DNA of 64,000 nt. It comes from Diploptera punctata. Its lineage: Eukaryota; Arthropoda; Insecta; Blattodea; Blaberidae. The notes below the pieces were generated by a model. The model was not told the origin of the DNA, made no database searches, and saw nothing but the letters and a program-made list of their open reading frames with translations. The position numbers and the translations under genes were made by a program. The stretch lies in assembly GCA_030220185.1 (NCBI GenBank), contig JASPKZ010002338.1, forward strand, positions 62,001 to 126,000, given 5' to 3'. Positions 39,229 through 50,606 of the stretch are shown here, in pieces. Within the stretch, counting starts at the first letter, position 1. Each line of letters starts with the position of its first letter.

Positions 39229-40022
39229 AACTCCATGGCGCGACATGCCCTTGGCCTACCATCCGTCTGCTGGCTTCACATCCACATGTGTTAATCACAG
39301 AAGTGGACGATCATCCAGCCAGTTTAGGGATGACCTGGTCAGCATGTCGGGTCCCCCAGTCATACTCGTCAATTATTGTAGCTACAACATTCCTCACGAT
39401 GCTTGTTGGGCGCCAGTGCCACAATGGCGTAAATTCTAACTTACTGGCACCATCGAACCCGTAGGTTCATGACCGCGCGGACATAAGCTCTCCATACATC
39501 CTTATCCTGAGTTAATGTTTTCCAATCATTCCCTGTATAATCTACTTCCCTCAGATCATAGTTAATGTCATTCTCCCACCTCATTCTTGGTCTGGACACT
39601 TTCCCTCTGGTTTTATTACAAGAAGCTTCCATGCACGTCTTTCGTGCCACATGTCCTGCCCATCGCAGTCTACGAGACTTAACTGTTATTATATCTGGCT
39701 TCCTATAAAGACGATTTAGTGCACTGCTATGTAGTCTTCTCCATTCACCTGTCCGTTCATCTCTCTTTGGTCCAAAATTTTTCCTAAGAACTTTATTCTC
39801 AAATACTCGTAATATTTTCTCCTCCCTTAAAGTAAGAGTCCATGTTTCGCATCCATGTAATGTAACTGGTAGAACTACTTCTCTCAAATCATGGCTAACG
39901 TTAAACTATTCTGCGAGTAAAAGTTTTCCCTCATAGGGACTCGAGCCAACGGAAGTTTTGTAGCTCTGCATCAAAGCATGATGCGTTAAATTGCTGGGCT
40001 ACGGCGCGGGTATAATGGCTAG
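39229..40022 (-). mobile_element. SINE5 split by an RTE-A copy
   Basis: 39,229-39,432 is the SINE5 3' part (gcatcgtgaggaatgttgta, cccgacatgctg, ggatgtgaagccagc on the minus strand) and 39,905-40,022 its tRNA-like head (gtagcccagcaatttaacgc, ggctcgagtcccta). The RTE-A insertion lies between. Confidence 0.55.
39436..39900 (-). mobile_element. RTE-A 3' copy inside SINE5
   Basis: A 148-codon frame (39,441-39,887) covers LHGCETWTLTLREE, FENKVLRKNFGPKRD, RLRWAGHVAR, then a ~20-codon deletion and VSRPRMRWENDINYDLREVD to the end. The (AAGT)n tail is reduced to a single unit. Confidence 0.8.
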
Positions 40023-40135
40023 GACTCAGAAGTTGAGGACCTATAAAATATCTATAAAGGACCTTTAAAAAGACCTAAATATATCCTTAAAATACCTAAA
40101 AACTGAAAGAAAAAAATATGTAAAAAGGCAATTCA

Positions 40136-40375
40136 GATTATTATTCTTCCTTTCATGTGATAGACCTAGAGGGTCTGTTATGATCTCAATCCAACGTTTA
40201 AAGGGTCTGCCCAAGGATCTCTTGCCTGGTGGCTGGTAATTTAAGATTTGACGTGGTATTCTTGTTTGGCTCATTCTTCTTACGTGAGATTTCCAGTTGT
40301 TTCTATATTTTTGTACGTATTACATGATTGATTCTGTTTGTAATTCTTTGAGAATCTCAGAATTCCTTTTAATTC
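40136..40375 (-). pseudogene. LINE-F C-terminal fragment
   Basis: Minus strand: ILKELQTESI-like start, NWKSHVRRMSQTRIPRQILN, YQPPGKRSLGRPFKRWIE, then GLSHERK. Same family as 58,742-59,219, 5'- and 3'-truncated. Confidence 0.75.
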
Positions 40376-40712
40376 AAATAAAAAAAAATAGTTTAAACTG
40401 CATTTTAATTAATATAATAAAGTTTAAAAAGCATAAAATTCTAGTAAAATGCGACATACATTGCGAAAAAAAAATATGACAATCTTTTTTCTTTCATACT
40501 CTATTATTTTTTAATTCAACATCGTTTGAAAAAGGAATTCTGTGTTCATTATAAAGAAAATACTTGGATAATATAGAATGAACGATTTTTTCCCACCTGG
40601 AATGAATTCAGCGAACCCGCAGGTGGTCAGTAGGCTGGTTATAAATATTGGAGTATTTTGTGAGGGTTCAATTATTTCTCGCGGAACAAAAATGCTTGCA
40701 ATCTATTAATTT

Positions 40713-40795
40713 GGTGTTTATTTGATGAAAATCCATAATGTTTAGTGATTAAATTTAACTTTACGCTTTTATTTTATTTAATCACTAAAAAAATT
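40713..40795 (+). repeat. PLE terminal fragment with small palindrome
   Basis: ttggtgtttatttgatgaaa matches the left end of the PLE units at 35.0 and 55.7 kb; followed by a 13-bp inverted repeat (ttagtgattaaat / atttaatcactaa). Confidence 0.55.
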
Positions 40796-40850
40796 GTTTG
40801 CAATGCGAAAAGTTATTTGAAAATTATAACTAGGTAGTTTATAAAAGAAG

Positions 40851-41010
40851 TTGGAATTGAGACTAGACTCTGGATTCATTAATTATACAAATGGTATAAA
40901 CTTAGTCAAAAGAAGGTAAAGTTGCAACAACAAAAAATGGGGGGGGGCTAGAAAAGGACCAATAAGTCAAAAGAAGTAAAAGGAAAGGACAAATAAAACC
41001 CACCATAATT
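40851..41010 (+). repeat. ~160-bp direct repeat, copy 1
   Basis: 'gaattgagactagactctg' through 'aataaaacccacc' recurs at 41,527-41,690 with moderate divergence and different poly-A/G run lengths. The RT fragment lies between the copies. Confidence 0.75.
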
Positions 41011-41237
41011 TTGACGTAGGAATGTTATCGTAGGCTTTTTCTATATCTATAAATACTAGATGTAGCGGTTGTGCTCTGATTGTTTTATTTTCTATAATCT
41101 GTCGTATGCTGAAAATGTCGTCTATTGTTGATCGGTCCATTCTAAATCCTACCTGTTCCTCTGGTTCTAACTCTTTGAATTCAATTTCTAGGAAATACTT
41201 GATTATCTTTCCATATAGTCTACTTAGTGTACTATTG
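41011..41237 (-). pseudogene. LINE reverse transcriptase fragment (fingers/palm)
   Basis: The minus-strand frame is open across ~75 codons: LYGKIIKYFLEIEFKELEPE, EQVGFRMDRSTIDDIFSIRQ, IIENKTIRAQPLHLVFIDIE, then KAYDNI. The FRxxRSTxDxIF motif and the VFIDxxKAYD block (first catalytic Asp of the RT) are clear. No stop within the fragment, but it is cut at both ends. It differs from RTE-A and RTE-B. Confidence 0.8.
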
Positions 41238-41526
41238 ACTATATATATTAATATATAATAATGATAATAATAATATAATGATGATGATAAAATAGTATGA
41301 ATATGACTGTACTAGAGCTACGTAATATAAACATGAAGAAGGTGCTTAGGTTATGCATTGCTTGCAAGGCAATGAAACGTTGTAAGACTGTCTTATCGCA
41401 TGCACGTGTGGCAGTTCACTACACTAAGATAAGATACGCGGAACATCAACTACCGACGTACTCAATAACTCCGCTTGTTTACTGAATGAAACATTATTTA
41501 CTGCGTCTGTCTTTCTACGTGACAGT

Positions 41527-41690
41527 TTGAATTGAGACTAGACTCTGCGGATTCTTGAATTATACAAATAGTAGGCCTACGTATGTAATCAAAGAAGGTA
41601 AAATTGCAAAAAAAAATCCGTTAAGACCTAAAAAAAGGCCAATTAGCAAAAAAAAAAAAAAAAAAAAAGGATAAATAAAACCCACCGTTT
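41527..41690 (+). repeat. ~160-bp direct repeat, copy 2
   Basis: Partner of 40,851-41,010; contains an (A)19 run at ~41,650. Confidence 0.75.
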
Positions 41691-42171
41691 TCTGGTCTAC
41701 AGTGACCCAAAATGTATATGCATTAAGTTGGGCCTCGTGTTCAAACATAAAAAGAAAATATTATATTACGATGCAATGTTGAGAAGTGGTTTTTACAGCA
41801 TCGAGGAAAATGTTTAAAAACCGAGCGATTGCGAGGTTTTTAATTTCAGAGATTCTGTAAAACACTTTACAAACGTGGGTTGTAGGCCTATATTATTTTT
41901 TGCGCGATGGTGTTTAGAAAATAATAAATAATAGTAAAATAATTCTTGTTGGAAATATTTGCGTTATCGCGCAAAAAAATGATTTTTCCTCAACTTCCGA
42001 AGCCTTAGTTATTACATTGGCCAATACGACGCTAGGAGTCATTTGTTTTCCGATCTAATATTCATAGGTGGCATAGAATAGCCACAGATTGTATTATTTT
42101 TCTTTTGATAATTAAATTGTGTGATATACAGTTAAATTGCTACGGCTGCTAATGCCAATATTTTATTTAAA
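41691..42171. other. No gene recognised
   Basis: AT-rich. A short inverted repeat (ttttttgcgcga at ~41,896 and tcgcgcaaaaaa at ~41,966) is the only structure noted. Confidence 0.35.
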
Positions 42172-42300
42172 TTTGGGCACTGGCATTATTGAACCCGTAG
42201 GTTCATGGCCATGCGGACTCAGTTCTCCATATATCCCTATCCTGAGCTAATATTTTCCAATCATTTATTGTATAACTACTTCCTTCAAATCATCCCTATT
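42172..42300 (-). mobile_element. RTE-A 3' fragment
   Basis: Last ~125 bp of RTE-A in minus orientation (gaacccgtaggttcatggcc, gagctaatattttccaatca). The (AAGT)n tail is lost. Confidence 0.75.
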
Positions 42301-42504
42301 TCTAATAAATTTAAGATATTATTTGAGAATGCCTTCTTCGTTTTATTATGAGTTTGGTCGGGAAATTCTAAAATTGCAAGGCGGTACAGGGATTTCTTTT
42401 TTAATTTTAGTTCAGGCGAACTGCTCCTAATGATCCGATTTTACTAGTTAACGAACTCTGCCTTACTTTTTTAAAAACGTATTTACTATAGCCTTCCACC
42501 ATCC

Positions 42505-43702
42505 TTGTCCTGCGAAGCGCTCGTAACGCTTCCAGGAGACATTTATCTTACTGAGAAGCTTCATGGAAATCAGCCGGATTGTCATAAAAGGAACCGACCC
42601 AAGCAAGATAAAAGGATACGATTTGGAATAAAGGACATTTTGAAATTAGGAAATTGGAACGTTAGGGGAATAAATACAAAAGAAGAAGAATTAGAAAGAG
42701 AATTAAAGAAAAAAGAAATAAATATAGCAACAATAACAGAAACAAAAAAGAAACTAAAAGGAACAAAGGACTTACAACACTATACTATGTTGTATAGCGG
42801 AGTAGAACAGACAACAAGAGCGCAGTGTGGAGTAGCAATTTTAATAGATGAAAAATGGAAGAACAAATTGAATAGCTATGAGTTTATAAATGAACGAATC
42901 CTGATAGCCAGATTTAAAATTGAAAGAGGATATATGATGATAATTGCTGTGTATGCCCCAGAGGAAGGCAAGAAAGAAGAAAACAAAAAAATTTTATAAA
43001 ACATTACAAACATTAGTTGATAAAATATACAAAAGATCATCATTTAATAATAAGTGGAGACTTAAATGCCAGAGTAGGCAATGTCCCTATACCTAATGTA
43101 ATAGGAAATAATGGAGAAATAACAATAAATGATAATGGACAGGATTTGAGACAGTTTTTCAGCCTATAATCAATTAAAAATAATGAATACCTATTTCCGA
43201 AAAAAGGACATACATAAATATACAAGAAGTGGATATAACTCAAGATCAATAATTGGACTATTTAATCGTAAACAACAAGCTAGGAGCCTTGGTAAAAGAT
43301 GTGAGAGTACATAGAGGCAGCGATATATACTCTGATCACTATCTCGTGATAAGCAAAATAAACATAATAGCTAAATGGCGGAAAAATAACATAAAGAACA
43401 AAAGAAACCAAGAAGAAGTATATAAAATATATTTATTACAAGATCAAAGTATTAGACAACATTATGAAAGCAGAATGAATAAATATATATCAGAGATAGC
43501 GACGTCAGAAGATATAAATATTGAATGGGAAAATATATCAAATGTAATACATAAAACAGCAAATGAGATATTAGGAAAGAAAAATAGAATAAGGAATAGG
43601 AAGGGCTTGAGAACTTGGAATGCGAATATACAAAATGCAGTGAATGAAAAACAAAAAGCATATCATACATACTTACGACTGAAAAACAGAAGAATCTTAT
43701 GA
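42505..43702 (+). pseudogene. RTE-B endonuclease domain (frameshifted)
   Basis: Frame 1 (42,505-42,999) contains the APE motifs NWNVRGI, TITETKKK and MIIAVYAPEEG. A frameshift near 42,990 moves SGDLNARVG (about 43,048-43,076) to another frame. 43,253-43,702 then includes DYLIVNN and GSDIYSDHYLVISK, the terminal SDH catalytic motif. All the expected N, E, Y, D and SDH residues can be found, so inactivation is by frameshifts, not by loss of motifs. Confidence 0.8.
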
Positions 43703-43712
43703 AGAATATAAA

Positions 43713-44984
43713 ATGAAAAGGAGAATTGCTAAAAGCATTATAAGAAAATCCCATCAGGAGTCATGGGATAAATTTATAAGCTCAGTAGAACATGATATGT
43801 ATGGAAGACAAGAAATAGGTTATAAATTAGTGAAACATCTAAATCAGACTGAGAAAGATTCTGCCAGATTGAATATAATCCCAGAACAAGAATGGATCCA
43901 GCATTACGAAAAACTTTGGAAAAAGGAGGAAATTGAAGGAAAAGAGAACAATGAGGAAGAAATAAAAGTGGAAAATATTGATGTAATAGACATAAATGAA
44001 TTAGAAATGGCTTTGAAAACCACTAAGAATAGGAAAGCAACAGGATTAGATAATATAAATATGGAATTAATCATCAAATATAGTGGAATATTGTGTAAAC
44101 TACGAATACTTCATCTAATTAATATATGTTGGCAGACCTATGGGATTCCAACCACTTGGAAAACAGCAATTGTCAAGAATATATTCAAAAGAGGAGACCG
44201 GAGAAATTGCGAGAATTACAGAGGGATTAGCTTAATGAATACTGGCTACAAAATATATACGAAAATAATAAATAATAGATTGAGAAACATAACAGAAGTA
44301 ATAATAAGTGAAAATCAAAGTGGATTCAGAAAGGGAAGGTCATGTATAGACAATGTCTTTACACTGAAACAACTCATAGAAAAGAGAAGAGAACATAACT
44401 TAGAAACTCACATAGGATTTATAGATTTGGATAAGGCCTTCGATCGAGTAAACAGACAAAAATTATGGGAAATATTACGAATGAAAGGATACCCGCTGTG
44501 CCTTGTTGAAACAATAAAGACATTATATGAAGACACAAATATAATTATAGATACCGGATTCAAAAGAACAGATGCAATCAAAACAAATACTGGATTACGA
44601 CAAGGATGTAGTTTATCACCCACTTTGTTTAATATATATATAGACGATATTTTTAATAAATGGAAAGTTTTAGTAAATCCAGGAATAAGAATGGATAATA
44701 AAATGTGCATAAATAATCTTTTATTTGCTGACGATGTAATCATAATACAGAAAAATGAAGACGACTTACAGAAATCAATGCATGCATTAAATGAAATATG
44801 TAAATTATACGATCTAAAAATTTCTGTAAGGAAAACGAAGACCATGGCTTTTAGAGGAAGAGATCCAGTGAGAACCAAAATTATTTTAGAAAATCAAAGT
44901 ATAGAACAGGTGTCTAGTTTCAAATATTTGGGCTGTGATATTGGCTACAATGTGGAAAGAGATATTGACTCCAAAATAAATTAA
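43713..44984 (+). pseudogene. RTE-B reverse transcriptase (423 codons open)
   Basis: The longest RT frame in the window. In order: KATGLDNINMELI, IFKRGDRRNCENYRGISLMN, QSGFRKGRSCIDNVFTLKQL, GFIDLDKAFDRVNRQKLWEI (catalytic Asp), TGLRQGCSLSPTLFNIYIDD, LLFADDVIII (catalytic FADD), KISVRKTKTMAFRG and FKYLGCDIGY. All seven RT blocks are present without a stop. The break is just after the thumb. This is the best template in the window for classifying the family. Confidence 0.9.
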
Positions 44985-44997
44985 TTTCAGACGGTGT

Positions 44998-45387
44998 GTG
45001 GAACAATACAGAGGAACATTCAAAAATAAACTTAGAAAAGAAACCAAGATAAAAATGTATAATGTTATGGCGGTTCCCACAATATTGTATGGATGTGAAA
45101 CTTGGGCTCCAGTGAAAAGACAGAAGGATAGAATACAGAAGGCAGAGATGCGGTTCCTAAGACAAGTAAAAGGATGTACAAGACTTGATAGAATAAGAAA
45201 TGAGGATATAAGAGAAGAATTGAAAGTACAGCCTTTATTGGATAAAGTCACGAATTACAGACAGAAATGGATTGATCACATGGATGGAATGAGCAAGGAG
45301 AGATATCCATTGTTAGCCAGAAATTATCAAGCAAGAGGAAGGCGTGATGTTGGAAGACCTAGAAGACGTTGGGCTGATGCAATATGA
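44998..45387 (+). pseudogene. RTE-B C-terminal region
   Basis: 129 codons after a short frame break: MYNVMAVPTILYGCETWAPV, AEMRFLRQVKGCTRLDRIRN, KWIDHMDGMSKERYPLLARN and RRDVGRPRRRWADA. Canonical post-RT region; ends shortly before the (GAT)n tail. Confidence 0.85.
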
Positions 45388-45459
45388 AGTCGGAACGGGC
45401 AATTGCCTAATCCCTGGAGTGATGATGATGATGATGATGACTATAGCCTATATCAAATT

Positions 45460-45625
45460 TGGAATGGAAACTCCAAGGAAACCCAGAGGTAAAGCGTTCA
45501 GTAGGTAGGCCAAGAATAACATTAACTATAATTTGAGAGAGGTAAATTATACAGGAGATGATTGGAAAACAGTTCAGGATAGGGATATGTGGACAACTTA
45601 AGTCCGCGCGGCATGAACCTCCGAT
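45460..45625 (+). mobile_element. RTE-A 3' fragment
   Basis: aaacccagaggtaaagcg, aactataatttgagagaggt, tccgcgcggcatgaacctcc: diverged final ~165 bp of RTE-A, tail lost. Confidence 0.7.
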
Positions 45626-45713
45626 TCAATAAATCCAAAGAATTAGTTACATGCCTAGTCTGTACTTGTTTTACTCGTTGTATATTTTGTGTTTTTTGAA
45701 CCTAAAATTATTA

Positions 45714-46190
45714 ACTGGCACTATCGAACCCGTAGGTTCATGGCCGCACGGACATGAACTCTCCATACATCCCTATCCTGCGCTAATGTTTTCTAATCAT
45801 TCCCTGTATAATCCAATTCCTCAAACCATAGTTATGTTATTCTCCCACATTCTTGGTCTACCAACTGGGCGTTTTCCCTCTGGTTCTCCTACAAGAAGCT
45901 TCCATGCACGTCTTTCATTCCCTATATAGTTTTATATATTTTCAGTATATCGTTTTTTTTAAAAGGAGTTTGGACGACAAGAGTCCCTGTAATGCATAAT
46001 AGCACGCATTTCCAGAATTGAGCCTATGTTTAATTTCTTTGTGCATCTCATTCCTGTTTGTGATTATTGTTCCTAGGTATTTGAATTCAGCCACTTCCTC
46101 AAGATTTCCCTCACTTGTCATTAGCTGTTCATTTCCATTATATAAGTTAATGTATTTCTATATTTTAACATATATTTAGTTTTATTGATA
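45714..46190 (-). mobile_element. RTE-A copy with internal deletion
   Basis: Minus orientation, 3' end at left. Collinear to ~45,925, then a deletion of about 230 bp, resuming at 'atagttttatatattttcag' and running to the KTKYM-equivalent at ~46,190. A 92-codon plus frame here is only a shadow. Confidence 0.8.
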
Positions 46191-46372
46191 TGTTCCAATT
46201 TTTTAGTATTACTCTATTTACAAAATTCGTCGTATCACAGAGTTGGCAGGACTCGGTATCTTCGAAAAAAAATATGAGAGCAACAAAAAAAGTCAAACAA
46301 AATTATATTATTTTCACTTTGTACTCAATAAATAACTTATATTTAATTTACGTAATTTATTTTAACACCGAG

Positions 46373-46500
46373 TGAGTTGGGTTAAGCTGTAGCGTTTGAT
46401 ACTCGTATTAGGAGGTTCCGGGTTCAAATCCCAATGCCGACAAACCTGATTGAGATTTTTCCTGGTTTTCCTCCCACGTAAGGGCATGTGCTGGGTTTTA
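46373..46500 (+). mobile_element. SINE4 copy, best preserved
   Basis: Plus orientation. Head gggttaagctgtagcgtttg; B box GGTTCAAATCCC; then gagatttttcctggttttcc and gtgctgggttttaattc. tRNA-derived. Confidence 0.65.
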
Positions 46501-46759
46501 ATTCAATAATGTAATATTATTCATTTCAAAACATTCAATAAAAATAAAATCATATTTAAATATAGGCTATTAAATGAAAATACGCTAGGTGACCTGGATG
46601 TTAGAGACGTCTTTAAATAAAAAATATATATTTAATAATTATGCATACATTTTATTAAAATAAATATTATGTTACCTATTTTTAAAACTTATTTTACAAT
46701 TTTATTGTTTTTTAAGCTCCTAAATACATAATTGGAGCCTATATATCAGGTGTGTAACA
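46501..46759. other. AT-rich, no gene recognised
   Basis: AT-rich sequence without repeat family matches elsewhere in the window. Confidence 0.3.
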
Positions 46760-46930
46760 ATGGCAGTAGAGTTAAGCATTGTTGTGCATTTAGGCAGAAT
46801 AAAAATGGCTTTCACAGAAGAAGCCTTTTGGCTTCATTTGTTGAATTACTACGCTATGAAAAAGAAAGTATCGATGCCGAATATATTAATAGCTTTAAAT
46901 ATAACATTTGAAGCGCTGCAAACAATCTAA
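46760..46930 (+). CDS. Unrecognised 56-codon ORF in a repeat-poor region
   Basis: ATG in a good context (taacaATGG). The frame reads MAVELSIVVHLGRIKMAFTE, then EAFWLHLLNYYAMKKKVSMP and NILIALNITFEALQTI before TAA. Hydrophobic and helical, in 1.8 kb largely free of recognised repeats. No homologue recalled. Could be a small protein, a first exon, or chance. Confidence 0.2.
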   Translation: MAVELSIVVHLGRIKMAFTEEAFWLHLLNYYAMKKKVSMPNILIALNITFEALQTI

Positions 46931-48329
46931 ACAAATATATTTTAAACATAGCCTAATTCTCAGTCTAGAAAGATATAGTTAAAGATTATAATTATTAAAA
47001 TTTATATTACGTTGTGTAGTTGAAGTAGTGATGCAACTACTCCATGTTGGAAATACGATTACTGATCAATTATAACTGAAACTTCATTAGATTTTACATA
47101 TAAAATTATCTAACTCAGCGAGTTCCTGTAAAATTTAGTTTTCTGGAGATATAACTTTGCGCATTAACTGATTTATATTTGAATATAGATCGTTATAAAA
47201 TACGATAAGACAAATTCTATTATCGACAAGTTTAGTAAATTACTGTTACAACATTTTAAAAATATTTCAGAATAATTTAATACATGAAATTAAAATTTCT
47301 ACTTATTTATGTGAAACATATAATACTCACAAAAAAAATAAATCCACTGCGCCCTGAAGATATTTCTTCTCAAAAATACGACACTCTACAAAATCGCGCA
47401 CAATAACTCTTCAAGCTGTTGATTCTGCGGCCTCCAAAGTAGTAGTAAGGATTGCGGAAGAGACGAGGCTATATCCGGTTTCAAGAAGCACCCTATTGAA
47501 TGTTGGGTAATTGAAAATAACACAGTCGATACAGGGATTAAAAGATCTTACGTCACTGGCATCTTCATTAGAGACATTTTAAACACACCGCCATCTGTAA
47601 TCCATAAGTTATTTGTAAGATGGCAGCACATTCTTTTTTTTACAATTTGAATTTTTTTTAATGTATTTTCAAAATGTATTTCATCCATTTCGAAAATTAA
47701 TTGTCTATAGCCTATCACTTTGTCCTTATGGCAATCTCTAATAAGTTTTATATAATATATCATAATTTGACAAGCGGATAGGCCGAGGATTTCTGGCGCG
47801 AAAAGTTAAAACTATTTCTATCAGCTGTTTCATATGTAATTTCATATCGGCTGCATTTCATTAACTCTGCAATAACCCCAATTTTTAAAAAAAATCACAT
47901 ATTTAGATATAAATATATAAATCACGTGCATATTTTATATCGACCGCATTTCATTAACCCTGCAGAACCCCCAATTAAAAAAAAAACTCACATATTTAGA
48001 CATGGTGCATGCTATTATAAAAGTTGTACGCTACAATATTCGACATTGTTAAACTTATTAAAACAATTATTTCCCTACAGATGTCATGAATTGTAAGAGA
48101 CATCTAGTAGCCAATTAGGAAATTGAAGGTCGGTAAATTTTCCTTATAGCACTCTTACATGAGTCTAAAAATGTTCAGACTTGAGTCCCACGCCTTAAAG
48201 TACCTCCCGCAGGACTTGCTCCTCATCACATGGTAGTCAAATTAATAATTTAGTTAACGACAGCTGAAGTTTTCGGATTTAGAATTGCAGTGTTTGCCAT
48301 CTCTCTATTACCAGCCTCACTGCAGCATG
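46931..48329. other. Repeat-poor, AT-rich region; no firm gene
   Basis: Probably unique intronic or intergenic DNA. 47,400-47,515 is GC-richer with a plus frame (TLQAVDSAASKVVVRIAEET...) that ends at TAA; splice sites are not convincing. The 71-codon minus frame at 47,548-47,763 has no recognised motif. Confidence 0.3.
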
Positions 48330-48710
48330 CCACATGTCCTGCCCATCACAGTATACGATACTTAACTATTTTTATTATATGTGGCTTCCTATAAAGATCA
48401 TGTAGATCACTGTGTCCTCATTCGGCTGTCTGTTCAACTGTCTTCGATCCAAGAATTCTCCTAAGAACGCATAAAATACGAACAAACATTTATTTTTATA
48501 TATTATTCAAGAATTTATAGATGAAAATAGGACTTGCCACAGAACAGTAGGTTAAGGAAATACGTTACAAAGTGGCATTAACAAACAATTAAACCCGTAG
48601 CAGACATGAGCTCTCCATACATCCCTATCCTGAGCTAATGTTTTCCATTCAAGTCATGGTTAATGTTATTCTCCTCCATGTCCCTCATGTCCTGCTCTCT
48701 GGTTTTCCTA
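48330..48710 (-). mobile_element. Two decayed RTE-A 3' fragments
   Basis: 48,330-48,468 (catgtcctgcccatcac ... ttctcctaagaacgc) and 48,588-48,710 (aacccgtagcagacatgagc ... gagctaatgttttcc) are minus-strand RTE-A pieces out of normal order, so they belong to separate events or a rearranged copy. Confidence 0.65.
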
Positions 48711-48939
48711 CATCTAATTTTTATTATCTTTTTTAGTTTTGTGTATTTTAACGTCTAAAGACGTTATTTATTTGTATTTTTTTCTAAGTGTGAATTCCAA
48801 GAATATATTTATTGATTCGTTAGATGCTTATTGTCCAATAAGTACTAAAACTGTTGCAAGATACATCATTATTACTAATTGTCCATTAAAAGTTACTTAT
48901 ATAGATTAACTCCTATAAAGTTAATGACAAATAGATAAT

Positions 48940-49390
48940 ATATTGGTAAAACATTGGTGGAATCTGTTGCAATGTACGGAAGTGAGGTATGGACAATCAA
49001 TAAGTACTACAAGAATAGGCTAATAGCTCTAGAAATGGATTATTTACGAAGAAGTGCCAGAAAGTCTAAATTAGAACGTGTCACAAATAAGGAAATTAGA
49101 AACAAAATGGAAGCAGAAGAAAGCATAATTGAAAGAATTGAGGAAAAGGAATTAAAGTGGTTAGGACATGTTTTAAGAATGGAAGATGAGCGATGGCCGA
49201 AGCAACTATATGAATGGCATCCTAACAGAAAGAAGAAAAGAGGAAGACCAAGGTTAACATGGAAGGAAAACATGAAGACAGTAATGCAAGCTAGAGGGCT
49301 AAGCATCGAAGATGCCCAAGACCGTAGGCTTTGGAGGTTTGGCACGGGAAGACGGCAGCAGCTGTAAAAACCCGAAGATAGATAGAGAGA
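48940..49390 (+). mobile_element. LINE-C 3' copy with 14-bp target duplication
   Basis: 5'-truncated; a 137-codon frame (48,954-49,367) reads VAMYGSEVWTINKYYKNRLI, ALEMDYLRRSARKSKLERVT, LKWLGHVLRMEDERWPKQLY, KKRGRPRLTWKENMKTVMQA and ends RRQQL. Tail (AGAT)n. GACAAATAGATAAT at 48,926-48,939 and 49,391-49,404. Less damaged than the 4.3-kb copy. Confidence 0.9.
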
Positions 49391-49404
49391 GACAAATAGA
49401 TAAT

Positions 49405-49697
49405 GAAAAAATAGAATGTTTATAGGTTTGTGTTTTTGCAACCCAGCCTAAATTTATAGTAATATCTATCACAGTGACTATAAATATTGTCATTATTCAT
49501 TAAACATAATTTGTAAATATTTAGGCCTGATAGTCACAGAGTTGAGGCAGATAAAAGTAAACGAATTTAGGATATGCACTATATTAACATGTTACCGTGG
49601 GAGAGTAGAGACTCAAAGTCTCCTCTCTCGGGGCATCACTCCCTGAGCTTTCTGTCAAAATGAAGTTAACGCCATTTTGTTAAGGCTACATTTACGA
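49405..49697. other. No gene recognised
   Basis: Unassigned sequence between LINE-C and RTE-A insertions, with an imperfect hairpin around ggagagtagagactcaaag at ~49,602. Confidence 0.3.
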
Positions 49698-49711
49698 ACG
49701 TAAATGAAACT

Positions 49712-50430
49712 TACTTACTTACTCACTGGCACTATCGAACCCGTAGGTTCATGGCCGCACGGACATAAGCTCTCCATACATCCCTATCCTGAGCTAATGC
49801 TTTCCAATCATTCCCTGTATAATCTACTTCCCTCAAATCATAGTTAACGTTGTTCTCCCACCTCATTCTTGGTCTACCAACTGGGCGTTTTCCCTCTGGC
49901 TTTCCTACAAGAAGCTTCCATGCACGTCTTTCATTCCCCATACGTGCAACATGTCCTGCCCATCGCAGTCTACGAGACTTAACTGTTCTTATTATATCTG
50001 GCTTCCTATAAAGACCATGTAGTTCATTGTTATGTAGTCTTCTCCATTCACCTGTCTGTTCATCTCTCTTTGGTCCAAAAATTTTCCTAAGAACTTTATT
50101 CTCAAATACTTGTAATCTCCTTTCCTCCCTTAAACTAAGAGTCCATGTTTCGCACCCATATAACATAACTGGTAGAATAATAGTTTTATATATTTTCAGT
50201 TTAACGTTTTTTGAAAGGAGTTGGGACATCAAGAGTCTCTGTAATGCATAATAGCACGCATTTCCAGAATTGAGCCTATGTTTAATTTCTTTATGCATCT
50301 CATTCCTATTTGTGATTATTGTTCCTAGGTATTTGAATTCAGCCACTTCCTCAAAATTTCCCTCATTTGTCACTAGCTGTCCATTTCCATTATATATTGA
50401 ATTTTTTAGTGTGACCATATATTTAGTTTT
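49712..50430 (-). mobile_element. RTE-A 5'-truncated copy, young, 14-bp target duplication
   Basis: Tail at left, (CTTA)n. The 228-codon minus frame (49,732-50,418) runs uninterrupted from MVTLKNSIYNGNGQLVTNEG through EFKYLGTIIT, LYGCETWTLSLREERRLQ, RLRWAGHVARMGNE, GRPRMRWENNVNYDLREVDY to VRAAMNLRVR and stop. ACGTAAATGAAACT is at 49,698-49,711 and 50,431-50,444. With no frame damage it is probably one of the most recent insertions in the window. Confidence 0.92.
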
Positions 50431-50606
50431 ACGTAAATGAAACTACTCTACAATAATACAAAAATGTGAAACATCTGAAATAATTGTTTCTAAAAGCGCC
50501 GTCAGTTAGGTGATTAATTGGTGTAAAAGTGAGGCTCCGGAAGAAAGAGAGCGGCCGGAAAGAGTCAAAAAGAGAAGAGTTCGACCAATTTCCATGGCCC
50601 TCTTTT

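Larger units (their letters stand above)
42495..45439 (+). mobile_element. RTE-B: near-full-length non-LTR retrotransposon, 10-bp target duplication
   Basis: 2,945 bp from ccaccatccttgtcctgcg to a (GAT)n tail. ACTATAGCCT occurs at 42,485-42,494 and 45,440-45,449. One ORF-equivalent encodes an APE-type endonuclease, a reverse transcriptase and a C-terminal region, now in at least four frames. The length and the simple-repeat tail fit RTE-like LINEs. Dead but relatively well preserved. Confidence 0.85.

Noticed and set aside
44408..44878. 156-codon minus-strand ORF
   Set aside because: Antisense of the RTE-B reverse transcriptase, whose plus-strand frame has all RT motifs.
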